From the NCBI GenBank assembly GCA_017993775.1, contig JAGOMA010000043.1:1-45316 (forward strand): 45,316 nucleotides of DNA, read 5' to 3'. How positions within the stretch are numbered: position 1 is the first letter of the stretch; every line of letters begins with the position of its first letter. Below, one piece after another: positions 8,020 to 17,037 of the stretch. The notes beneath the pieces were generated by a model. The model was not told the DNA's origin. It worked only from the letters and a program-made list of their open reading frames with translations, and searched no databases. The translations under genes were made by a program, and so were the position numbers. Source of the stretch: Chloroflexota bacterium. Lineage in GTDB: Bacteria; Chloroflexota; Anaerolineae; Promineifilales; Promineifilaceae.

Positions 8020-9468
8020 ATGTTGCTCCGAGTTATAAAAAATTTTTTCTTTAGTTTCCTTTCGCAGGGCTTGTTGCTTTTATCTAGTTTGGGGATCTAT
8101 ATTCTTGTTGGTCGACAAATGGGACCTGATGGTTTGGGGCAGTTTTCGTTTGTAATGGCATATATAGGATTGTTTACATTCTTGCCTGATTTGGGATTAA
8201 ATCTTTTTTTAATTCGAGAAGTGTCGCGTGATCCGAGAATGGTTCGATACTATATGGGATATGCTTTTGTATTGGTACTGATCTTATCCCCTATTTCGTT
8301 TGTAACGACTGTTTGCTTAAGTCAGGCATTAAAATTTGATGACGTTGTGCGCCAGAGCATTTATTTGGGGGCAGGATGGGTTATTGTCGGAGCATATCTT
8401 GCAATATTCCGTGCATCTTTTCATGCATATGAAAAAATGGAATATGAAACGACAATGGTGTTAACGGAACGAGCCGTGGCGTTTGTTGGTTCTGTATTGG
8501 TGCTAGTCTTGGGAATGGGTGTTGTTGGGTTAATTGGTGTTCAATTCTTTGCCCGTTTAGTTGCATTGATCGTTGCAGGTATTGTGTTTGTGGTCAAGAT
8601 CGACGCTTTTCCCCGGTTAACCTTCGATAATGAAATATCTTTTCAGATGCTTAAAAAATCTTTGCCGTTTGCTCTAAATGCACTAACAACTACTATTTAT
8701 ATCCAGTTGGATTTGGTGTTGCTAGGGATGTGGTGGGGAGATGAAGCGAGTGGTTATTATCGAGCAGCGACGAGTTTGATTATACCCTTGGCGGTTATTG
8801 CAACTTCGTTAAATGTTGCTCTTTTTCCAAATATGGCGCGCTCTTTTTATATTTCTTTAGATCAAACGAAGTATTTGTTAGCAGCAGCCATACGTTATTT
8901 GTTTATGATCGGTTGGCCATTAGCGTTGGGCATTGCGCTGTTGTCGCCAGCAATTATCGACTTTGTTTATGGTGCTGCATTTGCGCCATCAGTATTAGCT
9001 TTGCGTATTTTGGCGCTTATTGTGCCCATGCGTTTTGTTAACAATGCAATAGGGAGTGGGTTAACGGCCGTGAATCGCCAAGGCGTGCGTTCAACTATTA
9101 TCCTTATTTGTGCTGGACTAAATTTGTTGTTGAATATTATCTTGATTCCTCGGTTTTCTTTTATTGGGGCTAGTTATTCCACTTTGGGAACGGAAATAGT
9201 CATTCTCGTCTCCTTAATGTGGAGTATCAGTATTTATGTTGGGCGTTTACAGTTGAGAGGATTAATAAGTAAAGTATGCTTTGCTGGACTTCTAATGGCT
9301 GTGGTAACGTACCTGCTGCGAGACATCTATTTATTATTCGTTATTCCCATTTCTGTAGTTGTCTACGTGGCGTCACTATGGATGTTGAAAGCAATTCCCT
9401 CAGATGATCTAGCTCGTATAAAAGTAATGGTGTCGCGCCGATCTATCAGATCTTCTTTGGAGGCCTAA
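8020..9468 (+). CDS. Wzx-type polysaccharide flippase (MOP superfamily, 482 aa)
   Basis: I place the start at ATG 8020 (MLLRVIKNFFFSFLSQGLLL) because the in-frame ATG at 7981 would overlap the previous gene by 29 bp and adds a non-membrane leader. There are about 12-14 hydrophobic helices, with the typical opening LVGRQMGPDGLGQFSFVMAY and an N-terminal half ending near LPFALNALTTTIYIQLDLVLLG, both hallmarks of Wzx/RfbX proteins. These move lipid-linked repeat units across the membrane. Two Wzy-type polymerases and three glycosyltransferases follow, completing a Wzx/Wzy-type pathway with the Wzz protein at 2738. Confidence 0.9.
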   Translation: MLLRVIKNFFFSFLSQGLLLLSSLGIYILVGRQMGPDGLGQFSFVMAYIGLFTFLPDLGLNLFLIREVSRDPRMVRYYMGYAFVLVLILSPISFVTTVCLSQALKFDDVVRQSIYLGAGWVIVGAYLAIFRASFHAYEKMEYETTMVLTERAVAFVGSVLVLVLGMGVVGLIGVQFFARLVALIVAGIVFVVKIDAFPRLTFDNEISFQMLKKSLPFALNALTTTIYIQLDLVLLGMWWGDEASGYYRAATSLIIPLAVIATSLNVALFPNMARSFYISLDQTKYLLAAAIRYLFMIGWPLALGIALLSPAIIDFVYGAAFAPSVLALRILALIVPMRFVNNAIGSGLTAVNRQGVRSTIILICAGLNLLLNIILIPRFSFIGASYSTLGTEIVILVSLMWSISIYVGRLQLRGLISKVCFAGLLMAVVTYLLRDIYLLFVIPISVVVYVASLWMLKAIPSDDLARIKVMVSRRSIRSSLEA

Positions 9469-9476
9469 AGTTTATT

Positions 9477-10538
9477 ATGCAATTAGCTTGTCCAGACTGT
9501 TCATCTTTTTTGCAGGAGCAAGAACGGCACTTAATTTGCCCGAATTGCGATCGTATTTGGGCGTTGGACGATGGTATTGCCCGATTTGTCGAGAATGCTT
9601 ACTATTGGGGTGAAATCCCACAAGATTTGATGAGGAAAGTCAACACACACGCTGAAGCACATGGCTGGATTTCAGCTTTGAATGCATATGTGAAAGATGA
9701 TTATGCCAATATCTATAATTATGTTACCGACGCCAACCGGGCAGATTTCACATATTTCATACCATTAACGCAAGATAGCGTAGTGCTAGATGTCGGCAGC
9801 GGGTGGGGAACCATACCATACCTATTGGCTTTGCGGCATAAGCATGTTGTTTCATTGGAAAGCGTGGAGGAACGCATTATTTTCCAGCGTATCCGAGCTG
9901 AACAAGAAGGGTTGGATAATCTTCAATTGATTCAGGCCAGTTTTTTACGGATGCCTTTAGCAGAAAACAGTTTTGATTTAGCAATATTAAACGGTGTTTT
10001 AGAATGGATTGGTATTGCTTCTGAAGTAAAATCGCCTCGAGAACTACAATTGAATGTATTGCGCAAATTGTGGTCTAGCCTTAAGCCCGGTGGATATTTA
10101 TATGTGGGCATTGAAAACCGGTTTGGGTACGATTATTTTTTGGGTGGTCCAGATCATAGTGGCATTCCGTTTACCAGTTTGATGCCACGATCGATGGCAA
10201 ATATGGTGATGTCTCGAAAATCGGGTAACACTTGGCGAACGAAACAGGGAGTTGACGCCTACCGTACATATACTTACTCCTATTGGGGGTACAAAAAATT
10301 GTTACAAGAGGCCGGTTTTGATAATGTTCAAGTGAATTTGGTTTTTCCTGATTATAATCATCCAGCTTATATTGTTCCGGCAACAGATAAAGAAATTTTT
10401 CAATATATTGTGCAACAGTTGTATTCTGGTCAGACTGTAAAACGTAAATTGTTGCGAACTGCGGCTACTCTGACGGCACCTTTGGGTTTACAACGTGTTT
10501 TTTCACTTTGTTTTAGTATTTTTGCACAAAAGCTATGA
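9477..10538 (+). CDS. SAM-dependent methyltransferase with N-terminal zinc ribbon (353 aa)
   Basis: A CxxC...CxxC pair at the N-terminus (C5, C8, C21, C24; a Trm112-like ribbon, MQLACPDCSSFL) precedes a Rossmann methyltransferase domain. Motif I, VVLDVGSGWGTIPYLLA, lies at about 102-118, followed by VSLESVEERI and a motif IV-like FDLAILNGVLEW. It probably methylates a sugar, a lipid-linked intermediate or a chain end. Its stop overlaps the start of the next gene by 4 bp (ATGA), so translation of the two is likely coupled and they may act on the same substrate. Confidence 0.82.
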   Translation: MQLACPDCSSFLQEQERHLICPNCDRIWALDDGIARFVENAYYWGEIPQDLMRKVNTHAEAHGWISALNAYVKDDYANIYNYVTDANRADFTYFIPLTQDSVVLDVGSGWGTIPYLLALRHKHVVSLESVEERIIFQRIRAEQEGLDNLQLIQASFLRMPLAENSFDLAILNGVLEWIGIASEVKSPRELQLNVLRKLWSSLKPGGYLYVGIENRFGYDYFLGGPDHSGIPFTSLMPRSMANMVMSRKSGNTWRTKQGVDAYRTYTYSYWGYKKLLQEAGFDNVQVNLVFPDYNHPAYIVPATDKEIFQYIVQQLYSGQTVKRKLLRTAATLTAPLGLQRVFSLCFSIFAQKL

Positions 10539-11539
10539 TCTCTTTTATTGAAGCGATTCTTCAAGAAAATTGGAGCGTTTGGTTTCCCGAACGGCCGTTC
10601 ACCCGTCTACGTTATGCAAAAATTGCGGGTAACTCTCTGTTGTCAGGACGAGTAGTGTTATTGGGATTTCCCCCTAATGCTGATTTCCCGCTATTAGTTG
10701 TTAAATTTCCGCGCACTAATCATTATGTAGGATTAATTGAACAGGAATTTTTGGCGCTTCAAAAAATTAATACTGTTTGGCCGCAAGCAACTGCACCAAA
10801 GCCATTGTGGTTCGGGGATATGGGTTTTACAAAAGCAAGTATGGAAACGGCCGTTGTTGGTCGATTAATGGGCAATATGCGCAGTCCTTGGCTTTCTGAT
10901 GAATCACACATAACTCGGGAAACCGTCAGACAGCATTTAGAAATGGCGTTTGGTTGGTTATCGACCTTCCACAAACAAACCACAACAGACTATAATCATT
11001 TTGCCCCAACAACCTGGTTGCGTAATAGCAATAATTTAAGCTCACAACACACCCAGTGTTTAAATTGGATAACTGCACAGCTGTCCAGGCAACTAACAAA
11101 TCACCCATTACCCTTAATTTGTGAACATGGCGATTTCTGGGCTGGTAATCTTTACATTCAGTCTGACCAACATATTGGGGTGATCGATTGGGGAGATGCA
11201 GCTTGGGACCAATTGCCATTATTTGACGCCGCATTTTTTATTACCAGCTATGCTTTGGGATTCATGCCTGTTTCTGATGATTCATTATGGATGTTTAAGC
11301 AGTTACTAGACTCTCAATCGTGGTTGGCTATCGCATCTCAAACCGTTCTTCGCCAATATTTTCAGGAGATCGGCATCCCAAATATCGATTTACCGACATT
11401 AATAGGGTTGGCTCTATTACGGCGTGTGCAAACTGAGGCAGAACGGCCGTTTCAAAATAATACTTATTCTCGAATGTTGGACTATTGGTACCATACAGTC
11501 GTTGAAGAAAAAAATGGAAACAAACATTTACCTAGCTGA
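10535..11539 (+). CDS. APH/choline-kinase-like small-molecule kinase (334 aa)
   Basis: Shows the aminoglycoside phosphotransferase-fold signature: HGDFWAGNL with catalytic D200 and N205, then the Mg-binding VIDWGDAAWDQLP with D218. The N-terminal lobe is poorly conserved but contains LLVVKFPR, a probable ATP-lysine strand (K57). In a polysaccharide cluster and translationally coupled to a methyltransferase, it most likely phosphorylates a sugar, polyol or chain terminus. Kinase-methyltransferase pairs cap some O-antigen chains, but that parallel is inference. It is not a convincing antibiotic-resistance gene. It holds two of the four ACGGCCGT motifs in the AT-rich block, plus a third near its 3' end. 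Confidence 0.78.
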   Translation: MISFIEAILQENWSVWFPERPFTRLRYAKIAGNSLLSGRVVLLGFPPNADFPLLVVKFPRTNHYVGLIEQEFLALQKINTVWPQATAPKPLWFGDMGFTKASMETAVVGRLMGNMRSPWLSDESHITRETVRQHLEMAFGWLSTFHKQTTTDYNHFAPTTWLRNSNNLSSQHTQCLNWITAQLSRQLTNHPLPLICEHGDFWAGNLYIQSDQHIGVIDWGDAAWDQLPLFDAAFFITSYALGFMPVSDDSLWMFKQLLDSQSWLAIASQTVLRQYFQEIGIPNIDLPTLIGLALLRRVQTEAERPFQNNTYSRMLDYWYHTVVEEKNGNKHLPS

Positions 11540-12878
11540 AAAACGACCACCACTTTATCTCATCGTACTCATGGCTCTCATTGCTGTTGTATTAGCCCTA
11601 TTTGTCCATCCTGCAATCTTCGTCATCAGCTCATTATGCCTGACTATCGGCCTGTTATTTCTTCGTAAACCGTTTTTTGTTTTACTGTTTCTTGTTTTCT
11701 CCCGTGCTGGGATCGACAAATTTGCTAGACAATATCGTTTGTTAGAGGATACCTCCCTAAGCATAAACCTATTAGGTATCCTAAATATAGCACTCATTTT
11801 TTTAGTTATCTTTTATTTTCTTTTCATGAAAAAGAAAATCCCCAATCAACCATTTTGGCTCACTTTCAGCACTTTTCTATACGTAGCTATCATAACAATT
11901 TTCATTTCAAACAACCGTGTCTTATCGTTGCGCGGAATAATGCAGGTTGGCTCATATTTGGCCATCTATTTACTCTTAGTCAACCAACTCAAACACCCAA
12001 AAGATTTACATAAACTACGATTTGCAATCATCACCTCCACAATTATTCCTGTTGTGTTTGGGATCTATCAATTCTTTACTGGTACAGGTAATACCGAAAT
12101 TTCCCCCGGGATAAATCGAATTATGGGCACATTTTTCCATCCCAGTGCTTTTGGGATGTACCTAATTATTCTGTGGCCCCTACTTTTTTTTCAGTGGTAT
12201 CAGGCAAAAAAAAGATTTCCGCAACTTTTTTTGACAATTTTGTTACTATCCGTCACATTTTGCTTATTTATGACATACACCCGTATTGTATGGTTGGCAT
12301 TCATTCTCAACGTTCTTGGGGTTCTCTTTATCTTTCGAAGATTCCGATTGATGATTTTAATTGGGATGATTGGTGCATCTCTCGCCATAATAAGTTGGCA
12401 ACCAATCATGGCTCGATTTAGTGAAGCAATACGATTTGAGAATGGGCATTTTGTTTTTTCCGAACTAGGTTCTGTCGCTTGGCGTTTTCAGCAATGGCAA
12501 ATTGCAACCAGACTTTTTAAAGAGAACCCATTACTTGGCATTGGTTGGTGGACCTTTCCTGATTATAATGTTTGGTCCTCAACACCTCATAATGACTACT
12601 TGCGCCTTGCCGCAGAAACAGGCATTCTAGGGCTAATATTTTATGTGGTCCTTATGTTAAATGTTATATTTTATCTTTGGTCTGCTCGCAAAAATATGCC
12701 CCGTTTTTCACCCCTAACTCAACAAATTGGAATAGTCTTGCTGGCCATATTCAGCTATATTCTTCTCAGCCTTACAGACAATCCTCTCGGACAGCCAGAA
12801 GTAAGTTGGTATTTATGGGCGTTAATTGCCTTGGCTGTAGGTTCCATAACTCATTATCGTCAGTTTGTAACAAAATGA
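11514..12878 (+). CDS. Wzy-type O-antigen polymerase/ligase (454 aa)
   Basis: Start at ATG 11514 (METNIYLAEKRPPLYL), overlapping the kinase gene by 26 bp; upstream in-frame ATGs lie deeper in that gene. About 11-12 membrane helices are seen. The large outer loop and following segment contain the Wzy/WaaL pattern: GIGWWTFPDYN, then TPHNDYLRLAAETGILGL, where the H-N-D-x-x-L run is the conserved motif. It would polymerise flipped repeat units or ligate the chain. It is the first of two such genes in the cluster. The coding strand is unusually C- and A-rich compared with 6948-10500. Confidence 0.85.
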   Translation: METNIYLAEKRPPLYLIVLMALIAVVLALFVHPAIFVISSLCLTIGLLFLRKPFFVLLFLVFSRAGIDKFARQYRLLEDTSLSINLLGILNIALIFLVIFYFLFMKKKIPNQPFWLTFSTFLYVAIITIFISNNRVLSLRGIMQVGSYLAIYLLLVNQLKHPKDLHKLRFAIITSTIIPVVFGIYQFFTGTGNTEISPGINRIMGTFFHPSAFGMYLIILWPLLFFQWYQAKKRFPQLFLTILLLSVTFCLFMTYTRIVWLAFILNVLGVLFIFRRFRLMILIGMIGASLAIISWQPIMARFSEAIRFENGHFVFSELGSVAWRFQQWQIATRLFKENPLLGIGWWTFPDYNVWSSTPHNDYLRLAAETGILGLIFYVVLMLNVIFYLWSARKNMPRFSPLTQQIGIVLLAIFSYILLSLTDNPLGQPEVSWYLWALIALAVGSITHYRQFVTK

Positions 12879-13762
12879 ACCCCTTTTTACCATTTGTATC
12901 TATCATCGTACCAACCTATAACCGCGAAGAAGTCTTGTGTCAGACTATTACATATCTCCTAACACAAAATTATCCAACTTACGAAATTATTGTTGTAGAT
13001 CAGACTACAAACCATGACATCTCAACTCAAGAATACTTAAAAAAACATGCAGCAGAAATCCGCTATTTTCAGTCAGCAATACCAAGCTTGCCCAAAGCCA
13101 GAAACTTTGGGGTACAACAAGCGAAAGGTGAAATAATTGTATTCGTAGATGATGATGTTGAGGTGGGCAAAAATTGGCTTCATGCCCATGTCAAAAATTT
13201 CCATGATGCTTCTATAGGTGGTGTCTCTGGTCGTATAATTGAAGACAATGTTCCGATAATAAACACTAATGATATTGGTCGTGTTACGAAATGGGGTCGT
13301 GTGGTCGGTAATCGTGCATCCACAGCGCGCATGCAGATAGACTGGGCAAGCGGTGGTAATGCCTCTTTCCGCCGAATACTCGTAGAAAAAATTGGTGGAT
13401 TCGATGAAGCGTTTCAGGGCAATGCGATTTTCGAAGACACCGACTTTTCTTTCCGATTAAGAAGTTTAGGGTACAAAATCTATTTCGATCCTGAAGCAGT
13501 TCTTATTCATTTAGCTGTTAGTCAGGGGGGATGTGAAACCCGAACTAAAGATAGAGTCAATTACTATTATTGGTTCTTGCACAATAAAACCCTTTTCTTC
13601 CTGAAAAACTTCTCGCTTTATTACTGGCCGTTGATGTTTATCACTAACTTCCTTCGGGCCATTAAAGTGGGCCTGGTAGAATCGCATAGTGTGAAAACTT
13701 TTTTTTATTTATGCCAAGCAATATTAGCTGGATCAAAGCTGTATAGACAGAATCGTCGATGA
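12875..13762 (+). CDS. Family 2 glycosyltransferase (295 aa)
   Basis: ATG 12875 overlaps the stop of the polymerase gene (ATGA), so translational coupling sets this start. The GT2 core is plain: PFVSIIVPTYNREEVL at the N-terminus, IIVVDQTTN, KARNFGVQQAKGEIIVFVDDDVEVG with the metal-binding DDD at 92-94, and GGFDEAFQGNAIFEDTDFSF with the ED catalytic-base region. The C-terminal 60 residues include a hydrophobic membrane-associating stretch. It transfers a sugar from a nucleotide donor during repeat-unit assembly; the sugar cannot be predicted. The next gene starts within its last codons. Confidence 0.9.
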   Translation: MNPFLPFVSIIVPTYNREEVLCQTITYLLTQNYPTYEIIVVDQTTNHDISTQEYLKKHAAEIRYFQSAIPSLPKARNFGVQQAKGEIIVFVDDDVEVGKNWLHAHVKNFHDASIGGVSGRIIEDNVPIINTNDIGRVTKWGRVVGNRASTARMQIDWASGGNASFRRILVEKIGGFDEAFQGNAIFEDTDFSFRLRSLGYKIYFDPEAVLIHLAVSQGGCETRTKDRVNYYYWFLHNKTLFFLKNFSLYYWPLMFITNFLRAIKVGLVESHSVKTFFYLCQAILAGSKLYRQNRR

Positions 13763-14880
13763 AAGTATTATTATTACGTCCACAAATTGAAGCCGGAGGG
13801 GCTAGCCGTGTAATCATCCAATTAGTTAGTGGCTTGAAGGCATCTGGAGTTGAGGTTGAGGTTGCAACTGCTGGGGGTGAATGGCTCCCAAAATTAGAAG
13901 AAATAGTTACTTGTCATAAAATTTCTTTGTATCCTTCAACCCCTCAAAACCTTCTCCGATCTATCTTGGAACTACACAAATTGGTTTCAATAGAAAAGTA
14001 TCAGCTCTTAAATCCTCATCACCGGTTTGCTTCAATTGCATGCAACTTGTTGCCTGTTCGTAAATTAATTCCGATTGTAAGTACAGTCCATGAAACAAAA
14101 ACAGACCGTACTATATTTTCATCTTTAACTTTTGCGCCAAAAGCCATTGTTTTTAGTCAGGCTGTCAAAGAAAATTTAATCAGATACCATCATTTCATTG
14201 ACCATGATATTTTTCTCGTTCCAATGGGGGTTGATGTTCTTCCACCAGATCACAAAGAGTTGGCGGTAGTAAAAAAAGAATTTTTGTTGAGCGAAGACGC
14301 GCCGACAGTTTCTTGCATCACAAGATTATCGCAAGAAAAAGGATGTGAGACATTTTTGCGTGCAGTCGCCTTGGTGCTTTCCAGAGGGATTCGCGTCAAA
14401 TTTCTGTTAGTTGGTGATGGTCCACAAAAAAACGAACTGAGTGTCTTGGCTGAACGATTGAATTTAAAAGGGTTTCTTGAATTTACAGGTTGGCGAAATG
14501 ATGTGCCAGCCATTATTGAAAACTCTAATTTCCTAGTATTACCTTCTATTTCAGAAGGGGTTGGCATTGCAATAATTGAAGGCATGGCACTAAAGAAACC
14601 TACTATCGGGACCTTAACGGGAGGTATCCCAGAGGTAATTAAAGATTTAGAAACAGGCTTGTTAGTTCCGCCTGGTGATCCGGAAGCGTTAGCCAATGCC
14701 ATCATATCCTTAATTGAAGACCAAGCATTTTGCCGTCAACTTGGTCTTGCAGGACAGAAACATTACGAGGAACGGTTTTCTCTAAAAAACATGATCGAAC
14801 GAACGCTTGAGACATATACGACCTTGTCAATTCAAGGATCAGAAAATAAAAGCCGCAGTTTTATTGGCAGGGGAAAATAA
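13759..14880 (+). CDS. Family 4 (GT-B) glycosyltransferase (373 aa)
   Basis: Begins within the ATGA overlap with the GT2 gene. The N-terminal half has the GT-B opening LLRPQIEAGGASRVIIQLVSGL. The C-terminal half has the retaining GT4 signature: TRLSQEKGCETFLRAVALV, LLVGDGPQKNEL, and SEGVGIAIIEGMALKKPTIG (about 264-283) with the E-x7-E nucleotide-sugar motif, then GGIPEVIKDLETGLLVPPGD. A soluble or peripheral enzyme adding a sugar to the growing lipid-linked unit. Confidence 0.92.
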   Translation: MKVLLLRPQIEAGGASRVIIQLVSGLKASGVEVEVATAGGEWLPKLEEIVTCHKISLYPSTPQNLLRSILELHKLVSIEKYQLLNPHHRFASIACNLLPVRKLIPIVSTVHETKTDRTIFSSLTFAPKAIVFSQAVKENLIRYHHFIDHDIFLVPMGVDVLPPDHKELAVVKKEFLLSEDAPTVSCITRLSQEKGCETFLRAVALVLSRGIRVKFLLVGDGPQKNELSVLAERLNLKGFLEFTGWRNDVPAIIENSNFLVLPSISEGVGIAIIEGMALKKPTIGTLTGGIPEVIKDLETGLLVPPGDPEALANAIISLIEDQAFCRQLGLAGQKHYEERFSLKNMIERTLETYTTLSIQGSENKSRSFIGRGK

Positions 14881-14888
14881 GCGCTTTA

Positions 14889-15653
14889 ATGAGAAAGCAG
14901 AGAGCAATTATTTTTGGTGTCCCTATTGATGATGTTTTATGTGACGAATTAATTCAATTTATCGTAGATACATGTATCTCCGATAACAAGGCAATAGTTG
15001 CTAATGTTAATGTTTACGCTTTGAATCAGGCTTATCAATTACCACGGTTTCGTGAGTTTTTGAACAAAGCTGATTTTGTGTTTTGTGATGGTTTTGGGGT
15101 GAAATGGGGTGGACGCATCTTAGGTTTCAACATTAAGCATCGATATACACCGCCTGACTGGATTGATTTGCTCGGCGATAAATTATGCGAGTCGGATATT
15201 TCGATGTATTTCTTAGGTGGTAAACCTGATATTGCTCAAAAAGCTTCTCGAAAATTGATGGATCGTCACCCGGGATTACGTATTGTAGGTTGGCATCATG
15301 GATATTTTGATAAACAAGTAAGATCGGCGGAGAATATGGCGTTAATTGAGGACATCAATCGAGTGAAACCTAATGTGCTTCTTGTTGGTTTTGGAATGCC
15401 GCTTCAGGAATTTTGGTTGATGGAAAACTGGTTACATATTCAGGCAAATGTGGCACTTCCAGTCGGGGCTTTGTTTGATTATGTGGCAGAAACGATTCCA
15501 CGTGCTCCACGTTGGATGACTGATAATGGGTTGGAATGGCTGGGTCGCTTAGTGGTGGAACCCGAGCGACTTTGGCGAAGATATATTATTGGGAATCCTT
15601 TGTTTTTATTACGAGTCATCAAACAGCGTTTCGGCTTATTGAAATTAGATTAA
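14889..15653 (+). CDS. WecG/TagA/CpsF-family glycosyltransferase (GT26, 254 aa)
   Basis: The order of motifs matches GT26: an N-terminal DDVLCDELIQFI, TVNVY-type IVANVNVYALNQA, ADFVFCDGFGVKWGGRILGF with the catalytic-region D67, a YFLGGKPDIA strand, NVLLVGFGMPLQEFWL, and GALFDYVAETIPRAPRWM. Family members such as TagA and WecG add the second sugar (ManNAc or ManNAcA) to a GlcNAc lipid. No initiating phosphoglycosyl transferase (WecA or WbaP type) is seen in the window, so priming must be encoded elsewhere. It is the last gene lying wholly in the AT-rich block. Confidence 0.9.
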   Translation: MRKQRAIIFGVPIDDVLCDELIQFIVDTCISDNKAIVANVNVYALNQAYQLPRFREFLNKADFVFCDGFGVKWGGRILGFNIKHRYTPPDWIDLLGDKLCESDISMYFLGGKPDIAQKASRKLMDRHPGLRIVGWHHGYFDKQVRSAENMALIEDINRVKPNVLLVGFGMPLQEFWLMENWLHIQANVALPVGALFDYVAETIPRAPRWMTDNGLEWLGRLVVEPERLWRRYIIGNPLFLLRVIKQRFGLLKLD

Positions 15654-15666
15654 ACTGGATTTCTAA

Positions 15667-17037
15667 ATGCCAACGCAGGTTCTTTTTTTAGTCCATCGCA
15701 AAACATACTCGTTTTGGTCGAAAGTTATTTTATTACTGGCTCTATCGCCAGTCCTTGTTTTTCCCAACCTCTTCCCCCTCCTCACGGCCGTTTCCCTCTC
15801 CCTCCTCCTTCTCCTCTTCTTCCTCCGCCCACTCAAACCGTCGCCCTTCAACGTGGTCTGGCTCGCCTGGTGGCTCATGGTCCTGGTCGCCGTCCTCGTC
15901 ACGGCCGACCCCGACCTGACCCTGCCCAAATTCACCGGCCTCATCCTCGGATTTGCCTGGTGGGTCTACCTGAGCCGAGCCGTCAACGGCCGTTCCTCCC
16001 TCATCCTCGCCTTCATCTTTTGGGGCCTGCTCGGGATGGGGTTTGCCGTCATTGGCGTTCTCAGCGCGACCTGGCTCTTTAAGATTCCCGGCATATCGGC
16101 CATTTTACAGGCCTTGCCCGGTCAAATTCTGCAATTACCCGGCTCCGATTCCGGCGTGCAGCCCAATCAGTTGGCCGGTACGCTGCTGCTGTACTTGCCG
16201 TTTTTAGTTTCCCTGCTCATTGGTTGGCGACCCGCCGCCCATCGCCGCTGGCTCCTGGCCGCCACGGCCGTTCTCACCCTCATCACCGCCGCCCTGCTCA
16301 TCCTCACCCAATCCCGCAGCGGCTGGATTGGCGCAGCCGGCGGCCTATTCATCCTATTGTTTTTCTGGGGCGTTGTTTTGCCACAGTCTCGCCCCCGAAC
16401 CCTCATCTGGACCAGCCTCGGCGCAGGTCTGTTCGCCGTCATCGGCGGGTTATGGGCGATTGGTCCCCAAAGACTCCAGGCAATTTGGTCTGATCCCGGC
16501 CAATTGGAGGCCACGGCCGTTGGTTCTCTCAGCACCATCGGTTTTCGGCAGGAAGTGTGGCGCTGGGCCATCATGGCCGTACAAGATTTTCCCTTCACCG
16601 GCGCCGGCCTGGGCGCGTTTCGCCATGTCGTCCGCCGCCTATACCCCCTCAACATCAACCCCGCCTACGACATTGCCCACGCCCACAACATATTTTTGCA
16701 AACGGCGCTCGACGTTGGTTTGCCCGGTCTAATCGTTTACCTGGCCCTGTTGTTGCTTGCTTTTTGGCTCGGCTGGCAGGTAGCGCGGGGTGATGAGACA
16801 TTACAGCCGTTTGCCTTCGGCCTCCTGGCCGGCTTTGCCGCCCTGCACATCTACGGTCTCACCGACGCCCTGGCCCTCGGCTCCAAAACCGGTCTCAGCT
16901 TTTGGTTGGCTCTGGGATTATTAACCGCCATGCACCAGATCAGGCGGCAAACGGCCGTTACTCAATCCCCACTCGTTCTCCCAGATGCGCCAACGCCTCC
17001 CCCAGATCATCCAGCGCCCGATCCAGCCGCTTTGTAG
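15667..17037 (+). CDS. Second O-antigen ligase/polymerase-like membrane protein (456 aa)
   Basis: About 10-11 membrane helices, with a Wzy/WaaL-like outer loop and motif (FTGAGLGAFRHVVRRLYP, then AHAHNIFLQTALDVGLPGL). It ends in a Pro-rich tail (DAPTPPPDHPAPDP). The first ~100 bp are AT-rich like the cluster upstream, but from about 15770 the gene is strongly GC- and C-rich with five ACGGCCGT motifs, so the right edge of the imported block seems to lie inside it. The last 80 bp overlap the convergent patatin gene. Having two Wzy/ligase proteins suggests one polymerases and one ligases, or that one is a leftover of a replaced locus. The ribosome site is weak. Confidence 0.8.
   Translation: MPTQVLFLVHRKTYSFWSKVILLLALSPVLVFPNLFPLLTAVSLSLLLLLFFLRPLKPSPFNVVWLAWWLMVLVAVLVTADPDLTLPKFTGLILGFAWWVYLSRAVNGRSSLILAFIFWGLLGMGFAVIGVLSATWLFKIPGISAILQALPGQILQLPGSDSGVQPNQLAGTLLLYLPFLVSLLIGWRPAAHRRWLLAATAVLTLITAALLILTQSRSGWIGAAGGLFILLFFWGVVLPQSRPRTLIWTSLGAGLFAVIGGLWAIGPQRLQAIWSDPGQLEATAVGSLSTIGFRQEVWRWAIMAVQDFPFTGAGLGAFRHVVRRLYPLNINPAYDIAHAHNIFLQTALDVGLPGLIVYLALLLLAFWLGWQVARGDETLQPFAFGLLAGFAALHIYGLTDALALGSKTGLSFWLALGLLTAMHQIRRQTAVTQSPLVLPDAPTPPPDHPAPDPAAL

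Larger units (their letters stand above)
5290..15770. other. AT-rich, ACGGCCGT-poor block covering the polysaccharide cluster
   Basis: From about 5290 to 15770 the DNA is visibly AT-richer than both flanks, with long A/T runs and codons ending in A or T. ACGGCCGT occurs only at 9064, 10591, 10847 and 11443. Outside the block the motif appears about once per 440 bp. Both edges lie inside open genes: the TPR half of the kinase and the first ~100 bp of the second O-antigen-ligase gene. No integrase, transposase, tRNA or target duplication is visible. This suggests import by homologous exchange at conserved flanks, as in capsule-locus switching, rather than site-specific insertion. Confidence 0.7.

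Noticed and set aside
10535..11539. Aminoglycoside resistance gene
   Set aside because: Only the shared APH fold motifs are present; its coupling to a glycan-cluster methyltransferase makes a biosynthetic role far likelier.
5290..15770. Integrative element or prophage as the origin of the AT-rich block
   Set aside because: No integrase, transposase, attachment repeats or tRNA at either edge; the edges lie within intact genes.
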